A stretch of DNA of 64,000 nucleotides from Isoetes taiwanensis (Eukaryota; Streptophyta; Lycopodiopsida; Isoetales; Isoetaceae): contig JAJEKV010000010.1 of NCBI GenBank assembly GCA_021234155.1, forward strand, positions 8,481,185 through 8,545,184, written 5' to 3'. The notes below the pieces were generated by a model that was not told where the DNA came from, searched no databases, and worked only from the letters and a program-made list of their open reading frames with translations. The position numbers and the translations under genes are program-made. This document shows, in pieces, positions 23,629-35,060 of the stretch (its first letter is position 1; each line of letters opens with the position of its first letter).

Positions 23629-24487
23629 TAAGGGAGGGTGCCCGGTTTTGGAACACTTAAGAGAAAAATGGCTTGTTCACATATGAAATTCAATCTGCAG
23701 CAAGCAATTTTTAGATCAACTCGTGCTTCAGAACCTGATACACCTAATGAGAAAAAAAAAACAGCAAAACAAAAACTGAGTTACCTGAATTATGCAATGG
23801 AACAGAGGTGCCTTTTGGCCCTTGTTGGCACACCCATGCCCAACATGGCACTATTAACTATGGCCCAGAGCAGTCCACATATGGCACATATAGGAACTCC
23901 AATGGCACAGCTTGCACTGTAGATAGTCCACCTTGTGCCCTCAAATGGTACAGCCTGCATCCAACTTGGTGCAACTCATGCCATCAATTGATACATCCTG
24001 GACACAACATGGATCAGCATGGATCTCATATAGCACGCATAAAAATCTCAATAGCATATTCAAAGACAACAATATAGGCATGCATCTACACAAACACATG
24101 AATACAGGGATGGAAGGATTTGAACCTTCATAGCCAATGGCTATAATCATTTCATCCCCTCCGCAAAGAAAACCAAGAATGATCAAACCATCTTGAGGTG
24201 GATTGATGACAAAAAGCTCCAAGAGCTATTGCCATAAATTCACCTCAAGGTAAAAACACAATACCATGCAACAATCAAGAGGGTTGATTACCAAAATGAT
24301 TAGATCAGACTTCAAATCATTCCATCTTTTGCAAGATATAAGCTGACATGATTTAACAAGAGAGCAAAATTATGCATTCATTGATTTATAGAACTCTTAC
24401 ACAAAATTGAAGTTGAGACCATGTAAACTGAAAGCTAAATTGAAAGCTAAACTATGCAAATGAAGCAGCCTCACATTCCCAAGCTTC

Positions 24488-25295
24488 TCAAGTGTTGCTT
24501 TCGATTTCATGCCCATACAAAATCATCAAGGTTCTTGGTCTTCTTGGCTGGAGGCTCGAATCGAACCCATCAATGGTATCAACCCCTCGCTGGACCACAT
24601 GCATTGGCTGATTGAAATGGTCATCTCTACCATGATAACCATCTGGTGCAGTCCACATATCTTCAGGATTCTCATCCCAAATTCCCATGGGATTAGAGGC
24701 TTTAGGCTGCTCCAACTTTTGCTTCTTCTTTCGGCATCTTTCATCCCAAGAACATATGTGAGTGTCTTCTATGCTGCAACCAATGCAATCATCATCAAAT
24801 TCACTTGGATCTTGGCTGTCCTGCATGAAATCTTGCCTCAAATTATTGTTCTCTACCTCTTGTTCATCAACTACATCATGCTCTACAACTACATCATCAA
24901 TTACACCTACTAGCTCAACAGTAGGTTGGACACAACGGGTTGGTACAACAGGTTGCACCCAATTGGTTGCCCTTCCTCTTAGCTTATCTAGCCTCTTCTT
25001 GGCTCTAGCTCTAGCATTCTTTTGAGCAATTGTGAAGCTTTTTTCCTCTCCAAACAGTGCACTTACCATTATCTTCAAAGTATGCTGCCCTGAAATTTGT
25101 GGTGGACTCTTCGTAAAGGCGCACTGCAAGTTTTTCTGCCTCCCTAACAGCCTTTGCTTCAGCTCTTCTCTTTGCATCCAATTCTCTTGCCTTTTTTCTC
25201 TCCAATTGCAACCTCTTCTTCTCATCCAGCTTCTCTTTCCTCTCTCTAGCAAAGATCCTTAGCTTTTCTTTCTTGCTCAATTCTTGCAAAATCAT
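24488..25295 (-). pseudogene. Tigger-like transposase, C-terminal charged region
   Basis: One frame (25295-25011) begins with a strongly charged coiled-coil-like stretch, LSKKEKLRIFARERKEKLDEK to EAEKLAVRLYEES. Another (25252-24488) covers the end, with acidic residues and a cysteine cluster (CIGC, then HICSWDERCRKKK). Many pogo-type transposases carry a Lys/Glu-rich coiled coil and cysteine-rich tail after the DDE domain, so these are probably parts of the same gene. A good splice donor, AATG|GTAAGTGC, lies at the end of the coiled-coil frame (about 25065). The frame change may therefore be an intron rather than damage. I could not find a convincing acceptor. Confidence 0.5.
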
Positions 25296-25490
25296 TTCAT
25301 CATCTGAAGTGACAAAAAGCTTGCCTTTGCAAAGGTGTCCGCGCTTTACTTCTTTTTGCTATAGAGTGAATGGGAAGATTTTGAGCTATGGCAGTATATG
25401 GGAGCAAATGCAAAGAAATGAAATGGGAGTAGACTTGGAATTGTAGAGGAGCTTCATGGATTGAAATCTCTTCGTGAATCGTGGCTGGAG

Positions 25491-26405
25491 CTAGGGGCAC
25501 TCCAAACCCGATACTACCATGTTTCTTTGATCTGCAAGTTCTTCCAAACCATTTGCAACATTTTCATCTCCATTAACATCAGCCTCATCATTGTCCTCAA
25601 TTACAACCATGTTATCAGCTAAAGGGTCTGGTAGAACAGCCTTATCATTGAAAGGACAAATACCTGTCTTAAGAAAACCAGCTCGAATATTTTCAGGAGT
25701 AAGAGAACTAGCAATTGAATTTGAGATGAGTGCTGCCATATCTTCCTTGGTTGGCTGCACACTGTCATGAGTATGCATATACCTGCTCCTGTTATCCTTG
25801 AATGGCCCAAAGCAGGCCACATCTAGTGGCTGTAATTTGTGGGAGGTGTGTGGAGGAAGCAGCAACATATGAAGACCAATTTCTTTTGCATGTTGGACTG
25901 CAATCAAGGTATGCTGAGACCCGTGACCATCACAAATCAGCAAGTGAGGTCTCTCCTTGCTTATTCCACCAGGAACATTTCTTTTGAAATGCTCTAGCCA
26001 AGCATTGAATAGAATATTAGTCATCCATGCCTTTTTTTGAAAGGCCATAGCAGCACCTGGTTCACAACCAGCTACAAGATCTACATTCCTTAGCCTCTTG
26101 CCCTTAAAGATGTAGAGGTTAGGAATTCTGACCCCAGCAGCATTTACACAACTTAAGACGGTCAGCCACTCTCTGTTTTGTGGGATGTTCTCATGAACAT
26201 TCCTAGCACCCCTTGGTGCTAAGATCTTCATCCCAGCCCTACTGCCTGCTTGTATGCCTGTCTCATCGGCATTCCAAATTCGAGAGGCCTCTAGATTGAA
26301 GTCCTTGTACAACTTCCCAAGTGTAGAATAGAACTCGTGTAAATTGCTAGAATTCATAGCCTTAATTCTTTGAACTTCAACACATTCAGGCCTTCTAAGA
26401 GCCAA
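25491..26405 (-). CDS. Tigger-like transposase, DDE_1 catalytic domain
   Basis: A 304-codon frame of the DDE_1 family (endonuclease of pogo/Tigger/CENP-B-type proteins). The first catalytic aspartate is in RIWNADETGIQ. The second is in HLLICDGHGSQHT. The third acidic position is expected after LLLPPHTSHKLQPLDVACFGPFK. An acidic tail follows (IEDNDEADVNGDENVANGLEE). The enzyme cuts the transposon out at its inverted repeats and inserts it at TA. The frame continues from the HTH part across a single TAG (26434-26436), so the chosen ATG at 26405 is only the first inside this segment. All visible catalytic landmarks are intact. Confidence 0.85.
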   Translation of the reverse strand: MALRRPECVEVQRIKAMNSSNLHEFYSTLGKLYKDFNLEASRIWNADETGIQAGSRAGMKILAPRGARNVHENIPQNREWLTVLSCVNAAGVRIPNLYIFKGKRLRNVDLVAGCEPGAAMAFQKKAWMTNILFNAWLEHFKRNVPGGISKERPHLLICDGHGSQHTLIAVQHAKEIGLHMLLLPPHTSHKLQPLDVACFGPFKDNRSRYMHTHDSVQPTKEDMAALISNSIASSLTPENIRAGFLKTGICPFNDKAVLPDPLADNMVVIEDNDEADVNGDENVANGLEELADQRNMVVSGLECP

Positions 26406-26435
26406 TGTTGGGTGCCTATGCTTGAATCCTCTCCA

Positions 26436-26897
26436 CTATTTTTTACCTGGAAGATCATCTTTGAAGGCAGTTGGTCTGTTGATACACATTTCAGATACCT
26501 TCTCCCTTAAGCCCTGCAATGTCACACCCCTACCCTCATCTACCATTTGGAAACACCATTGAAGAACCTCATCCCCCTCTTCTTTAGTCAATGCCACCTG
26601 TTTTGATCCATTTTTTCCATCTGTCTCACCCATAATCCATCTTCTTAAAGTAGTTAGAGGAACCCCAAAGTATTTGCTGGCCTTTCTTAGACTCATGATC
26701 CCATCTTCAACTGCATCAACAGCATCTTTCATTTGCTCTTCATTCCAGGAACCTCTAGCCATACTTCTAATCCTCTTTCCACCAAGGGAATTAGAAATAG
26801 GCTGAGAATAAGTGATGCCAGGATTGCGGGCACATTTTGCACGAGGAGCTTTGACTAGAGGATCCACAGCAGGCAGTGTTCTTCCCCTTAATTGCAT
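26436..26897 (-). CDS. Tigger-like transposase, N-terminal HTH part
   Basis: Encodes 153 residues. From about residue 46, ARGSWNEEQMKDAVDAVEDG, SLRKASKYFGVPLTTLRR and WIMGE form a psq-type helix-turn-helix that binds the terminal repeats. A second HTH-like segment with TKEEGDEVLQWCFQMVDEGRG precedes the DDE part. The frame stops at TAG (26434-26436), and the DDE domain follows at once in the same frame. The pair is therefore one transposase gene cut by a nonsense codon. The ATG lies about 575 bp inside the right TIR, leaving a long leader. Confidence 0.82.
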   Translation of the reverse strand: MQLRGRTLPAVDPLVKAPRAKCARNPGITYSQPISNSLGGKRIRSMARGSWNEEQMKDAVDAVEDGIMSLRKASKYFGVPLTTLRRWIMGETDGKNGSKQVALTKEEGDEVLQWCFQMVDEGRGVTLQGLREKVSEMCINRPTAFKDDLPGKK

Positions 26898-27497
26898 CTT
26901 GAAACAACAGGAACAGTAAGGAAGGCAAAGATAAATTCAAACCAAGATAAGTTTAGACAGAGAACTAAGAACCATAACATAGAATTTATAAGAATGCAGA
27001 GTATGGATCGGGCAAGCTCTGAAGCAGGGATCAAGTGCCATGTAATCGACCTTGGAGGACCCGCCAAAATGAAGGGTCCTCAAAGAAGCACACGATTTAC
27101 ATTCAAAATTGAAAACTCTTTCCAGAAACTTCATAAAAAATGGCGCCATATTTGCTGCCTGCAGACCATGGAAATTTCGAAATACATGAAATGTGGAGGA
27201 TACATGCCTTTGGACGTTTGATTCGGAAGAAAAACAGCAGAAAATAGTGGGCGTTGTGTGTGCCATCACCATCCAATCCGTATTCATGCATGCAACTAGC
27301 TGTTCGTAGTGTTGCATGATGGTGCGCCATAGAGGATCCACGGCAGTTTCACTGAACGATCAAAGGTAAGCCATTAGGGTTTCATGGCTAACCCTAAGAA
27401 CCAAGAGCCGTTCACTTGGCGGTAAAACATGAGCCACGATGGAGCCCGTTGACTGCGAATACGTGGTCCCTGTTCCAATACCGGGCACCCTCCCTTA

Positions 27498-29400
27498 CAT
27501 CTACGGTTGAAAAAATTACAAAAAAATTGAAGAAATTTACTTCGCCTATCCTTTGATGTCCTTTCTCTCCTTCCCTCTTTTCAAACAAAAAACGCAGAGT
27601 TGTGGTATGCTCTCTTTGCCAATTCAGAGAAGCTGTTTCTAGTAGACATACAGTTCACCTTTGAGCACTAACATAGGATCCACCTAATGTGTTCTAGAAA
27701 ACGAATGGGTAGGAGCAGAAGAAGCTTTTAACCTTTCACCATGAAGTTGAGCTCCATGTGCAAGAGAAGAAAATATAAGAGAGTATAGAGAAGATACTTG
27801 CTGCTAAAACCGGGGTGAGAAGGCAGCGTGGAACCCTGGGGCAGATATAAAATTTGACAGCTTTTGCTTTCCTCATTCTAAATGGTTCATGTTCTAACTT
27901 AATCAATATTACTTGCAGCCATATCAAACAAGACCTAAGCCAAGTATACCAAGGTACATGCTAGAGTTCCTATGCTAGTATGTTACAGAACCACCATCAT
28001 CGGCTCATTTGTTCGTCAACAATATAGTACAAGATACAATGCATGCAGGCATGCATGAAAGATCATTAAAATATGTTACCCAAAGAAGTGAGCAATGGCA
28101 TCTTGATACTGTAATTTCGATGACATTGGATTATGCGTAATTCATTGTTTTTGCAGGCTTGTGCTTTGTACAATCGCTGGTGGCCAATATTAATAGATAT
28201 CTTCACTTACTTTGTTCCAATGTTAACAATTATTATTTAAACATCAATTTCCAGAGTACATAGAGCAGGTTAAAGGATATTCTAAGCCTTGCCAGTTCTG
28301 GCAAAAAGCGGCTGATTAACCATGCAAATTAGCTTATGGGGTAAACTCTTTTCTTGTACAGACGATTGGAGCCAACGAAGGAGCCCATTCTTTCTCTTCT
28401 TCGAAAACCCAGATGCTTTTCCCCAAACTATGGGTGTTCAATCCTAGAAATTTGTGGAGCTAACACACAAAGCAAGGGTTGCTTGTGTAGTTTTTGTAAA
28501 TGAAGAAAACAAGACCCGTTGAAGACAAAGGAAAGGGTGCAAATATAGAAAATACCTTGAAAGATATAGTTAAGGGTAACTTTGTCGGAAAGACGGCATG
28601 CAGAAAGACGGTTGCATGAGCTCATGGCCAAGGATGCAGATCATTCTATTGGCCCTCAAATTTCTACCTTGAAAATTCTGGACAGCAAAGGCTGCCTTGT
28701 TGTAACTGTCAAAAATTGTGTGGATAGTGGCTATTTGGTCATCACTATTCAATGCAAAGATAGAATGAATCTTTGCACCTTAACAAATATGGAGTACATG
28801 ATCTTTCATGCCTCTTTAATTTTATAAGGCTCCTTAGCTTACAGGTAACTTAGGCTTCCTGTTCATGTGCATTGTTCATGGGGATGCTTATCTTTTCTTT
28901 TATTGCTTGATTTTGATTCTTTTTCGAAGGAGTTCGTCATATTAGAGGTCATAGGCTGGACACTGAATCCCCAAAGATGCAGATAATGCATGGAAGTTGC
29001 TCTTGAATGTAGAGCTCCGGAGGTACTTTATTTTATTCATGTCTTTTCTTTTTTGTTTCCATGGTCCATGTGCCATATTCAGTGTGTTGTATATTCCTCT
29101 CTATTATTTTGAAAACTTTTTCCTCTTACAAATTTTCTTATCTTTTGCAGGGTTTGAGGCTTGATGTTTAGGTTATACAACCTAATCGAAACTCCAATTG
29201 CTAAAGCATAGAATACATTTGTACTTTATTTATAAAGTGAAAGAATTCTTTGTGACAGTCCCTTTTAAGTCCTTTCCCAACAAAAAGCCTAGCAATGCTG
29301 GGCACTTTTTCTAGTAAGAATATAGATAGATAAGATCCTAATCTATCCATCAGTTCTTTCTTTTTTTGCATATAAAAGAATTAGATAGATAAATAAAATA
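27498..29400. other. Intergenic DNA with one possible gene fragment
   Basis: AT-rich DNA without long open frames. At 28552-28827 (+) a short frame reads LSERRHAERRLHELMAKD and later VVTVKNCVDSGYLVITIQCK and MIFHASLIL. This faintly recalls the basic region and ACT-like C-terminus of bHLH transcription factors. No flanking exons or splice sites were convincing, so no gene is called. Confidence 0.35.
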
Positions 29401-29407
29401 GTATTAG

Positions 29408-29530
29408 CAGCATCCATGAGGACATATGACGGACCCCCGAAGACAGCATCCATGAGGACATATGACGGACCCCGAAGACTTGAACACAAGATCTCTTAAT
29501 TGCTAACCCAATGGACTACTCACTATATAG
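29408..29530 (-). mobile_element. Possible tRNA-derived SINE fragment with 5'-duplicated tail
   Basis: On the minus strand TAGTCCATTGGGTTAG (29518-29503) resembles a pol III box A, and GTTCAAGTC (29485-29477) a box B, at tRNA-like spacing. Downstream a unit of about 36 bases (GCATCCATGAGGACATATGA...) is present twice, at about 29409-29445 and 29446-29476. There is no good acceptor stem, so it is not a functional tRNA. A SINE head is the simplest reading. Confidence 0.35.
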
Positions 29531-30237
29531 AAATATGTGAAAATACAACCACAACCACAGATTTACATATGCTGGGGATATGCCAACCCAAAATTGCCCC
29601 TTATGCCCCATAAAAAGAAACTCATTGTAACCTAACCATTGTTTCTAAGAAATCTAACAACTAATCAATACTGGTCAATGCTGGATCTATGCGATTCAAG
29701 GGTGATGTGTTTGCTCCAGCCGCTAATATCTGGAAATGGCGCTGCAAAGATTGGGTATTTGTTGAATCGGGATGTGCGAGTTAATAGTTAGCTCTTAATT
29801 GCACTTGAACAGAAAGGATATATGTATACGATTTAGGAATTTTTGATTGGTTATTGATTAGGGTTTGTTGCATTTTGTAATTGCAAGTCCTGTGAGATGA
29901 CGCTTGAGCATTCTCAGGCCAAGGCCTGTGATCAGGCAAGGCTTTTTTGTAACATATATTAGAGGCAGCACTTCAAGTTTAGAAGAACGGGGAATGGTGA
30001 TTTTATAAAAAGGTGATTCTGTGCTCACATTTCTAGAGTTGAATTTCTGTATGGTTACCCTTACGAAGAAGAATGAAAAAGAGGACCAAACTACCAAACT
30101 CGTCCATAATATACAAGGGAGGTTAGCACCTGAGACTGAGATTCTTGCATAATAGTTTTAAATAAAGTGGTTCTAAAACTACAGCAGTACCTGATCCATT
30201 CTCACCCAAATATGATTGATAGATCTCAGGATCCAAC
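29531..30237. other. Upstream region of the PPR locus
   Basis: AT-rich and non-coding. It would contain the PPR promoter and leader, but I see no distinctive element. Confidence 0.4.
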
Positions 30238-31882
30238 ATGTTTAGCAGGTCTCTTGATTGGAAGAGCCATTACAATACACCTAGTAGATTCTTGCAATGC
30301 GTGCATTCAGCATGTACATCCGGCAATCTTAAAACCTGGGACATGGAAGCAGGGGAACAAGGTCCTCTGTATGTCCCATTCATTGCATCTTTATTGCGGA
30401 GATGTGCAGATCGTAAAGATCTGACCGAAGGTAAGCGCATTCACCATCTCATCACTGAAAATGGCCATCAAATAGGTGGATATGTGGCAAACGTTCTAAT
30501 TCAAATGTATGGAAAATGTGGAGCTTTGGAGGATGCAAAGAAGATTTTTGAAAGCATGGATTGTCGTAATGTTTTTTCATGGAATATTATGGTTAATGTG
30601 TATATTCAGCATGGACGCCTACAGGATGCAATTGACTTGTTTCAGAAAACGCCATTGAAAGATATTGTTTCAAGGAATGCTGCAATTGTTGCTTATGCCC
30701 AATCAGATCAGCTCCATAATGCGATTGAGCTGTTCCAGGAAATGCCGGAGCGAGATCTAGTTTCTTGGAATTCTCTTTTGGCTGGTTTTGTCAGGAGTAG
30801 GCAACTAGGTCAGGCGTTTCACCTCTTTCAACAAATGCCAGAGCATGATGCTGTTTCTTGGAATGCTATGGTTTCTATATTCGCTCAGGGTGGAAAATTA
30901 AAAAGAAGCCACAAAAATATTCCAACAAATGCCCGAACGAACTATGGTTTCATGGACTACCATGATTTCTGCATACATTATGCAGGGAAAACTTGAAGAT
31001 GCTCTCCAACTTTTTCTGGGTATGCCTAAAAGAGATTTAGTGGCGTGGACCACCATGATTTTGGGCTATGGGCAACATGGTCACCTAAAGAAGGCTTTTC
31101 AACTCTTTCAACTTATGCCAAGACGGGATGTTATTGCGTGGAATGCAATAATCAACGTGTTTGTGGCGCAAGGACAAATTGATGGAGCAATGGACCTATT
31201 TGAACAGTTACCTCAACGGGATGCAAGCTCATGGAACATGATGATCAAAGCTTATGGAGAAACAGGACAGCACCATGTGGCTTTCCAGCTCTTTCATGAA
31301 ATGCAGTTCAGTGATATCAAGCCTGATAAAATCACTTTTATCACCATTCTGGATGCATGTGCAGCATGTGCTGATCTGTGTCAAGGCACGCTGGTCCACA
31401 AGTCCATCCAAGCCTCTGCACTTGATGAAGATATCTTAACACAAACTGCTCTTATCAACATGTATGCTAAATGTGGAAGTGTGAAGGATGCATTTGTAGT
31501 GTTTGAAAAATTGACTCAAAGAAATTTAATATCTTGGAATGCAATGATTGCAGCATATTCTCATCATGGATATGCTAAAGAGGCAATTCAGACATTCTGG
31601 CAAATGCAGCTGGCTGGTGTGGTTCCAGATAAGGTTACTTTAGTGAGTATCATATCATGCTGTAGTCATTCAGGTCTTGTGCATGAAGGTTATCATTGGT
31701 TCATGTCTGTGAGCGAAAAGCATAATTTGACTTTAACATCGGATCATTATATCTGCATGGTTGACCTTCTTGGAAGAGCAGGACATTTAGAAGCGGCCGA
31801 GTCACTAATTATCAGCTGTCCGACAACTGAACCAAATGTTCTCCTGTTGACAACCTTATTTGGTTCATGCCAGGCACAATGA
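30238..31882 (+). pseudogene. PLS-class pentatricopeptide repeat (PPR) protein, frameshifted
   Basis: Two overlapping frames (30238-30996 and 30929-31882) together give about 14 PPR units. Most are 31-residue S-type units with the signature SWNAM...GY...G....A..LF..MP.RD. The repeats form paired helices that read organelle RNA base by base. A run of five A at 30900-30904 breaks the frame in the middle of one repeat, and the continuation picks up in the next frame exactly in register. The protein stops at FGSCQAQ, where an E motif should begin, so there is no E or DYW editing domain. The early part (RRCADRKDLTEGKRIH) is typical of land-plant PLS proteins. It may be a recent pseudogene, a sequencing error in the A run, or an unusual gene. 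No intron signal bridges the shift. Confidence 0.85.
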
Positions 31883-33343
31883 CATGATGCCATGGCACAC
31901 GTAAGACATCCTGCGAGAGAGAATGAATGGTGCACTTCCATTGATATAGGCTATACATGACAAGGGTCATCTCGTCATCAGGTTTTTCTTGCTGATGTAT
32001 GAGAGTGCCTGCCTATCACCAACCAATGAATCCCAGGACAGAGCAGTTGGGTTGATTCTAAGCAGCCAAATTGTTTTTTCTGTCTGTATAAATTCATGGA
32101 AGGTGAAGGAAGCACAGGATCACAGAAGTTGGTCTTTTCCAAGTAAAGCAATATACAAATTGGGTATCGGTTGATATAGACATTTCTCATAAAGAATGTG
32201 CTGCCCAAGCATGATGCAGCACACAAGCACATTTGATATTGATTAGGCTAAGTACAGCCTTTACTGAAATGCATTTAACCGCTATATGTTCCAATTAGCG
32301 AAGTTGGATAGCTAGGGTGCCTAGCAAAGCTAGGTCATTACGGGATTGTGCTTTCCTTTATCTACTGCAGATGCATCAAACACTTAATGCTGGGTGGTGC
32401 CTAGGTATCCTTGATTGCCCAATGATAGCATCATGGGCTGGCAACAACCTAGCTTTCAATAATGACTACGAGGTTCAGCATGTACCTATGATGCTTGAGT
32501 TTAAGTGAGTTTCAGCACCATAGAGATAATCGTGAGAAGGAATGCTGTCATGTCACTATGAGATTATGGACAAAGCACGTCCTAAGCATGGCCTCGTTTT
32601 AACTATTATCATTGCAGATCTGATCGGGTACTGTATAGTTTTTTTATGTGCACGTGTCCACATGAAATTTTGGCAAAGGTTATACATTATTGTTCAAATC
32701 TATTGAACTGTCGTTCTGCTTATTTGAAAATGGATTTATACATGCGTTAGATCCCCATGACTGCAGTGAATCTTGTATATGCCATTACGATGTTAATGTT
32801 TATGAAAAACGAAAAGAACTTAGTAGGCAACGGACAGTTGAATATCCTATGGCTATCCAGGGAAGGCACATTTTTTAAGAATAATGGGTGCATCTTTCGA
32901 GCAAATCTATGAGAACCTGAACAAGTGGAATTCTACGGTATTGCTCAGGAAAAAATTCTCGTTCCACCGTGCAAATGACGGGCTATGTAGTATGACAAAT
33001 TTTGGCAATGCAATGCCCCTTCAAATGTTGCATATGAAACATCTTGAGCAGACAACGGATTTGAACCTTGTTTTAGACATAGCACCTGCTCTCAAAGAAA
33101 CGTGCCTGATAAGATGAAAGCGTAATGTCCTTTCTAAGAGACATCCTATTACAGTAATGGCACCAGAAAACCCGTCACAAAAGAGATTTTTGGATGAATG
33201 TATTTTTATTGTCCACGCACAAGCAAGAAGCCAAAAAAAATCCAGTTGCATAAATGTAACGAATTGGAAGGCTAAGAAAACCATATGCCAAGGAGCTTCC
33301 ACGTAGCAGAAATTGGAATAATTGTGTCCTCCTTTGAATCAAG
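31883..33343. other. Downstream of PPR locus, nothing recognised
   Basis: Only short open frames occur, without recognisable domains. The PPR frame closes at 31882 and no E-domain continuation could be read in any frame. Confidence 0.45.
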
Positions 33344-34606
33344 CAAATAGTTTCTTTCAGCAACATTGGAATAATTATGCCCTTCAAATAGTTTCTTTCA
33401 GCAAAATTGGAATAATTATGCCCTTCAGCTAAATAATCCAACGGAAAGGCAACGTAGGTTCAATTCAGGCCTCTCATTCAATCAAGATCAAGTAACCTCA
33501 CATAAACAAAATCCTTTTCCTAAATTGCAATAGTTCATCCCAGTTTGTTGTGTTTCAAATTTACGTAAAGTTCACCTAGGGTTCATTCTGCTACTTCTAT
33601 CCCACATTCTGCTATGATTTTCTTTTCCAAAAATGTGATTAAGTTTTGAAGTTACTTGCAATTCCACTTTTAGTTGCATTCAGTTTCTTGAAACCCTCTG
33701 CTCTGTTCCGGCAGACCTAGAACCGTGAGGAGATCATCACATCAAAGCAAAAGATAAACCGAACAGTGAGGAGATCATCACATCAAAGCAAAAGATAAAC
33801 CGAACAGTTGAACTTGAAGCGGCAGGCAAGCTCTACTTTACATTTTCTGCCAATTATAACATAAATGGACAGATATATCATGGCTATGGACAGAAAATCC
33901 GATACTACAAAGCAAAATACTTCAAACTCTTGATTCTTGATTTTTTCCCTTCTGATTCTTGAATGTTATGATCAAACGAGCAAGATTTAACCAAAGAGAA
34001 CTACCAAATCCAAAATAGAGAAGCCTTGCACCCCAAATCCAAAAGTAGAGAAGCCTTGCGCTCCAAATCTTGCAAAACGGAAATGAAAAGGAGTCGGCAG
34101 AATGACGTTTGCAAAGCCCTGAAGAGCGCTAGCGGAAGGAACTATGGCGCCAAAGAAGAACTTAGAGCCCAAAACCAAAGATGCAGGCCCGAGAAGAAAA
34201 ACCAAATGAGAACCTCAAGCAAAACTCTTGTGAAACTCGAAAGCAAAACCATGAGATCTCGGCTATGGCTAAGAAAAAAAAGTAGCAAAACTCTTGTGAA
34301 AACTCGAGCAAAACCATGAGATCGGCTATGGCTAAGGAAAAAGCAGAGCAAGAACGTTCAAAAACAAAGCAAGAGATCGTCCAAATCTTCTCAAACTTCG
34401 TCAAAGTAATGCTAACACCTAGATAGCGCCATCAGATGCAAGAATGGCGATGGCGCCATCGCAAACACGAAGATCGGCTATGGCGCACCAAGAACAGAGG
34501 AAAAATAGAGAGAGAAAACAAATACACGAATAAACCCTAGGTGAACTTCACAGAGGAAAAATAGAGAGAGAAAAAAATACACAGAATAAACCCTAGGTGA
34601 ACTTCA
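33344..34606. repeat. Cluster of four two-copy tandem duplications
   Basis: Units: 41 bp at 33344-33384/33385-33425; 41 bp at 33725-33765/33766-33806 (exact or nearly exact); about 65 bp at 34220-34285/34286-34349; and 56 bp at 34495-34550/34551-34606. All are direct and two-copy, with unrelated sequences. No gene is present. Confidence 0.85.
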
Positions 34607-35060
34607 CGTTAGGGTAATGTCACTTTAGGTGACATTCCCACGTGTCATCGTTTCCACGCTGGCTTAACGCGTCGCAACGCTTCCACGTGGAAGTGACATT
34701 CCCTATCACGGTATTGCAAATTTACCCACGATTCTCTGATTTACATGACGATTCTGCTAGGATTTACCTTATATTCTCAAAATTTTTACTTGTCATCCTC
34801 CTTGAATTGAAGCTAAGTTTCTTCCACATAAAAAGAATGCTCCTCTACATTGCAGTGGCATGGTTTTCTCTGCCGGAATGCAACCTAAAGAAGCATCTTC
34901 TTATATGGAAAGGCCTTGCAATTGGACCATAAAAAGCATTTGATATTGCTCAAAATATAATTTTGAGGACATTTTGATTTAGATTGTTTGACTAAAAATT
35001 AAGATGCTTTATACCATGCTTGCATTTAGCTTAACTGTTGTATCAAACATCCCGAAGGAT
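34607..35060. other. Intergenic, with small palindromes
   Basis: Contains AATGTCAC/GTGACATT (34616-34636) and two CACGTG G-box cores at about 34640-34690. The remainder is AT-rich without genes. Confidence 0.4.

Larger units (their letters stand above)
23631..27495 (-). mobile_element. pogo/Tigger-like (Tc1/mariner superfamily) DNA transposon, full length
   Basis: The 25-bp terminal inverted repeats at 23631-23655 (starting AGGGAGGGTGCCCGG) and 27471-27495 match at 24 of 25 bases. TA flanks each side (23629-23630, 27496-27497), the target duplication of the Tc1/mariner superfamily. On the minus strand it carries a transposase gene with an N-terminal helix-turn-helix, a DDE_1 catalytic domain and a charged, cysteine-containing C-terminal region. 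The 3,865-bp length and complete ends mark an autonomous-type copy. One in-frame stop and frame changes in the C-terminal part suggest it no longer makes a full protein. Confidence 0.92.

Noticed and set aside
24105-24160. tRNA-like T arm (GAAGG, TTCAAAT, CCTTC followed by CATCCCT) on the minus strand
   Set aside because: The T stem-loop is perfect, but no matching 5' acceptor, D arm or anticodon arm could be folded upstream. It lies inside the Tigger-like transposon, so no tRNA is called.
24488-24913. Overlapping plus-strand open frame 24509-24913
   Set aside because: Opposite-strand shadow of the transposase C-terminal region; no domain.
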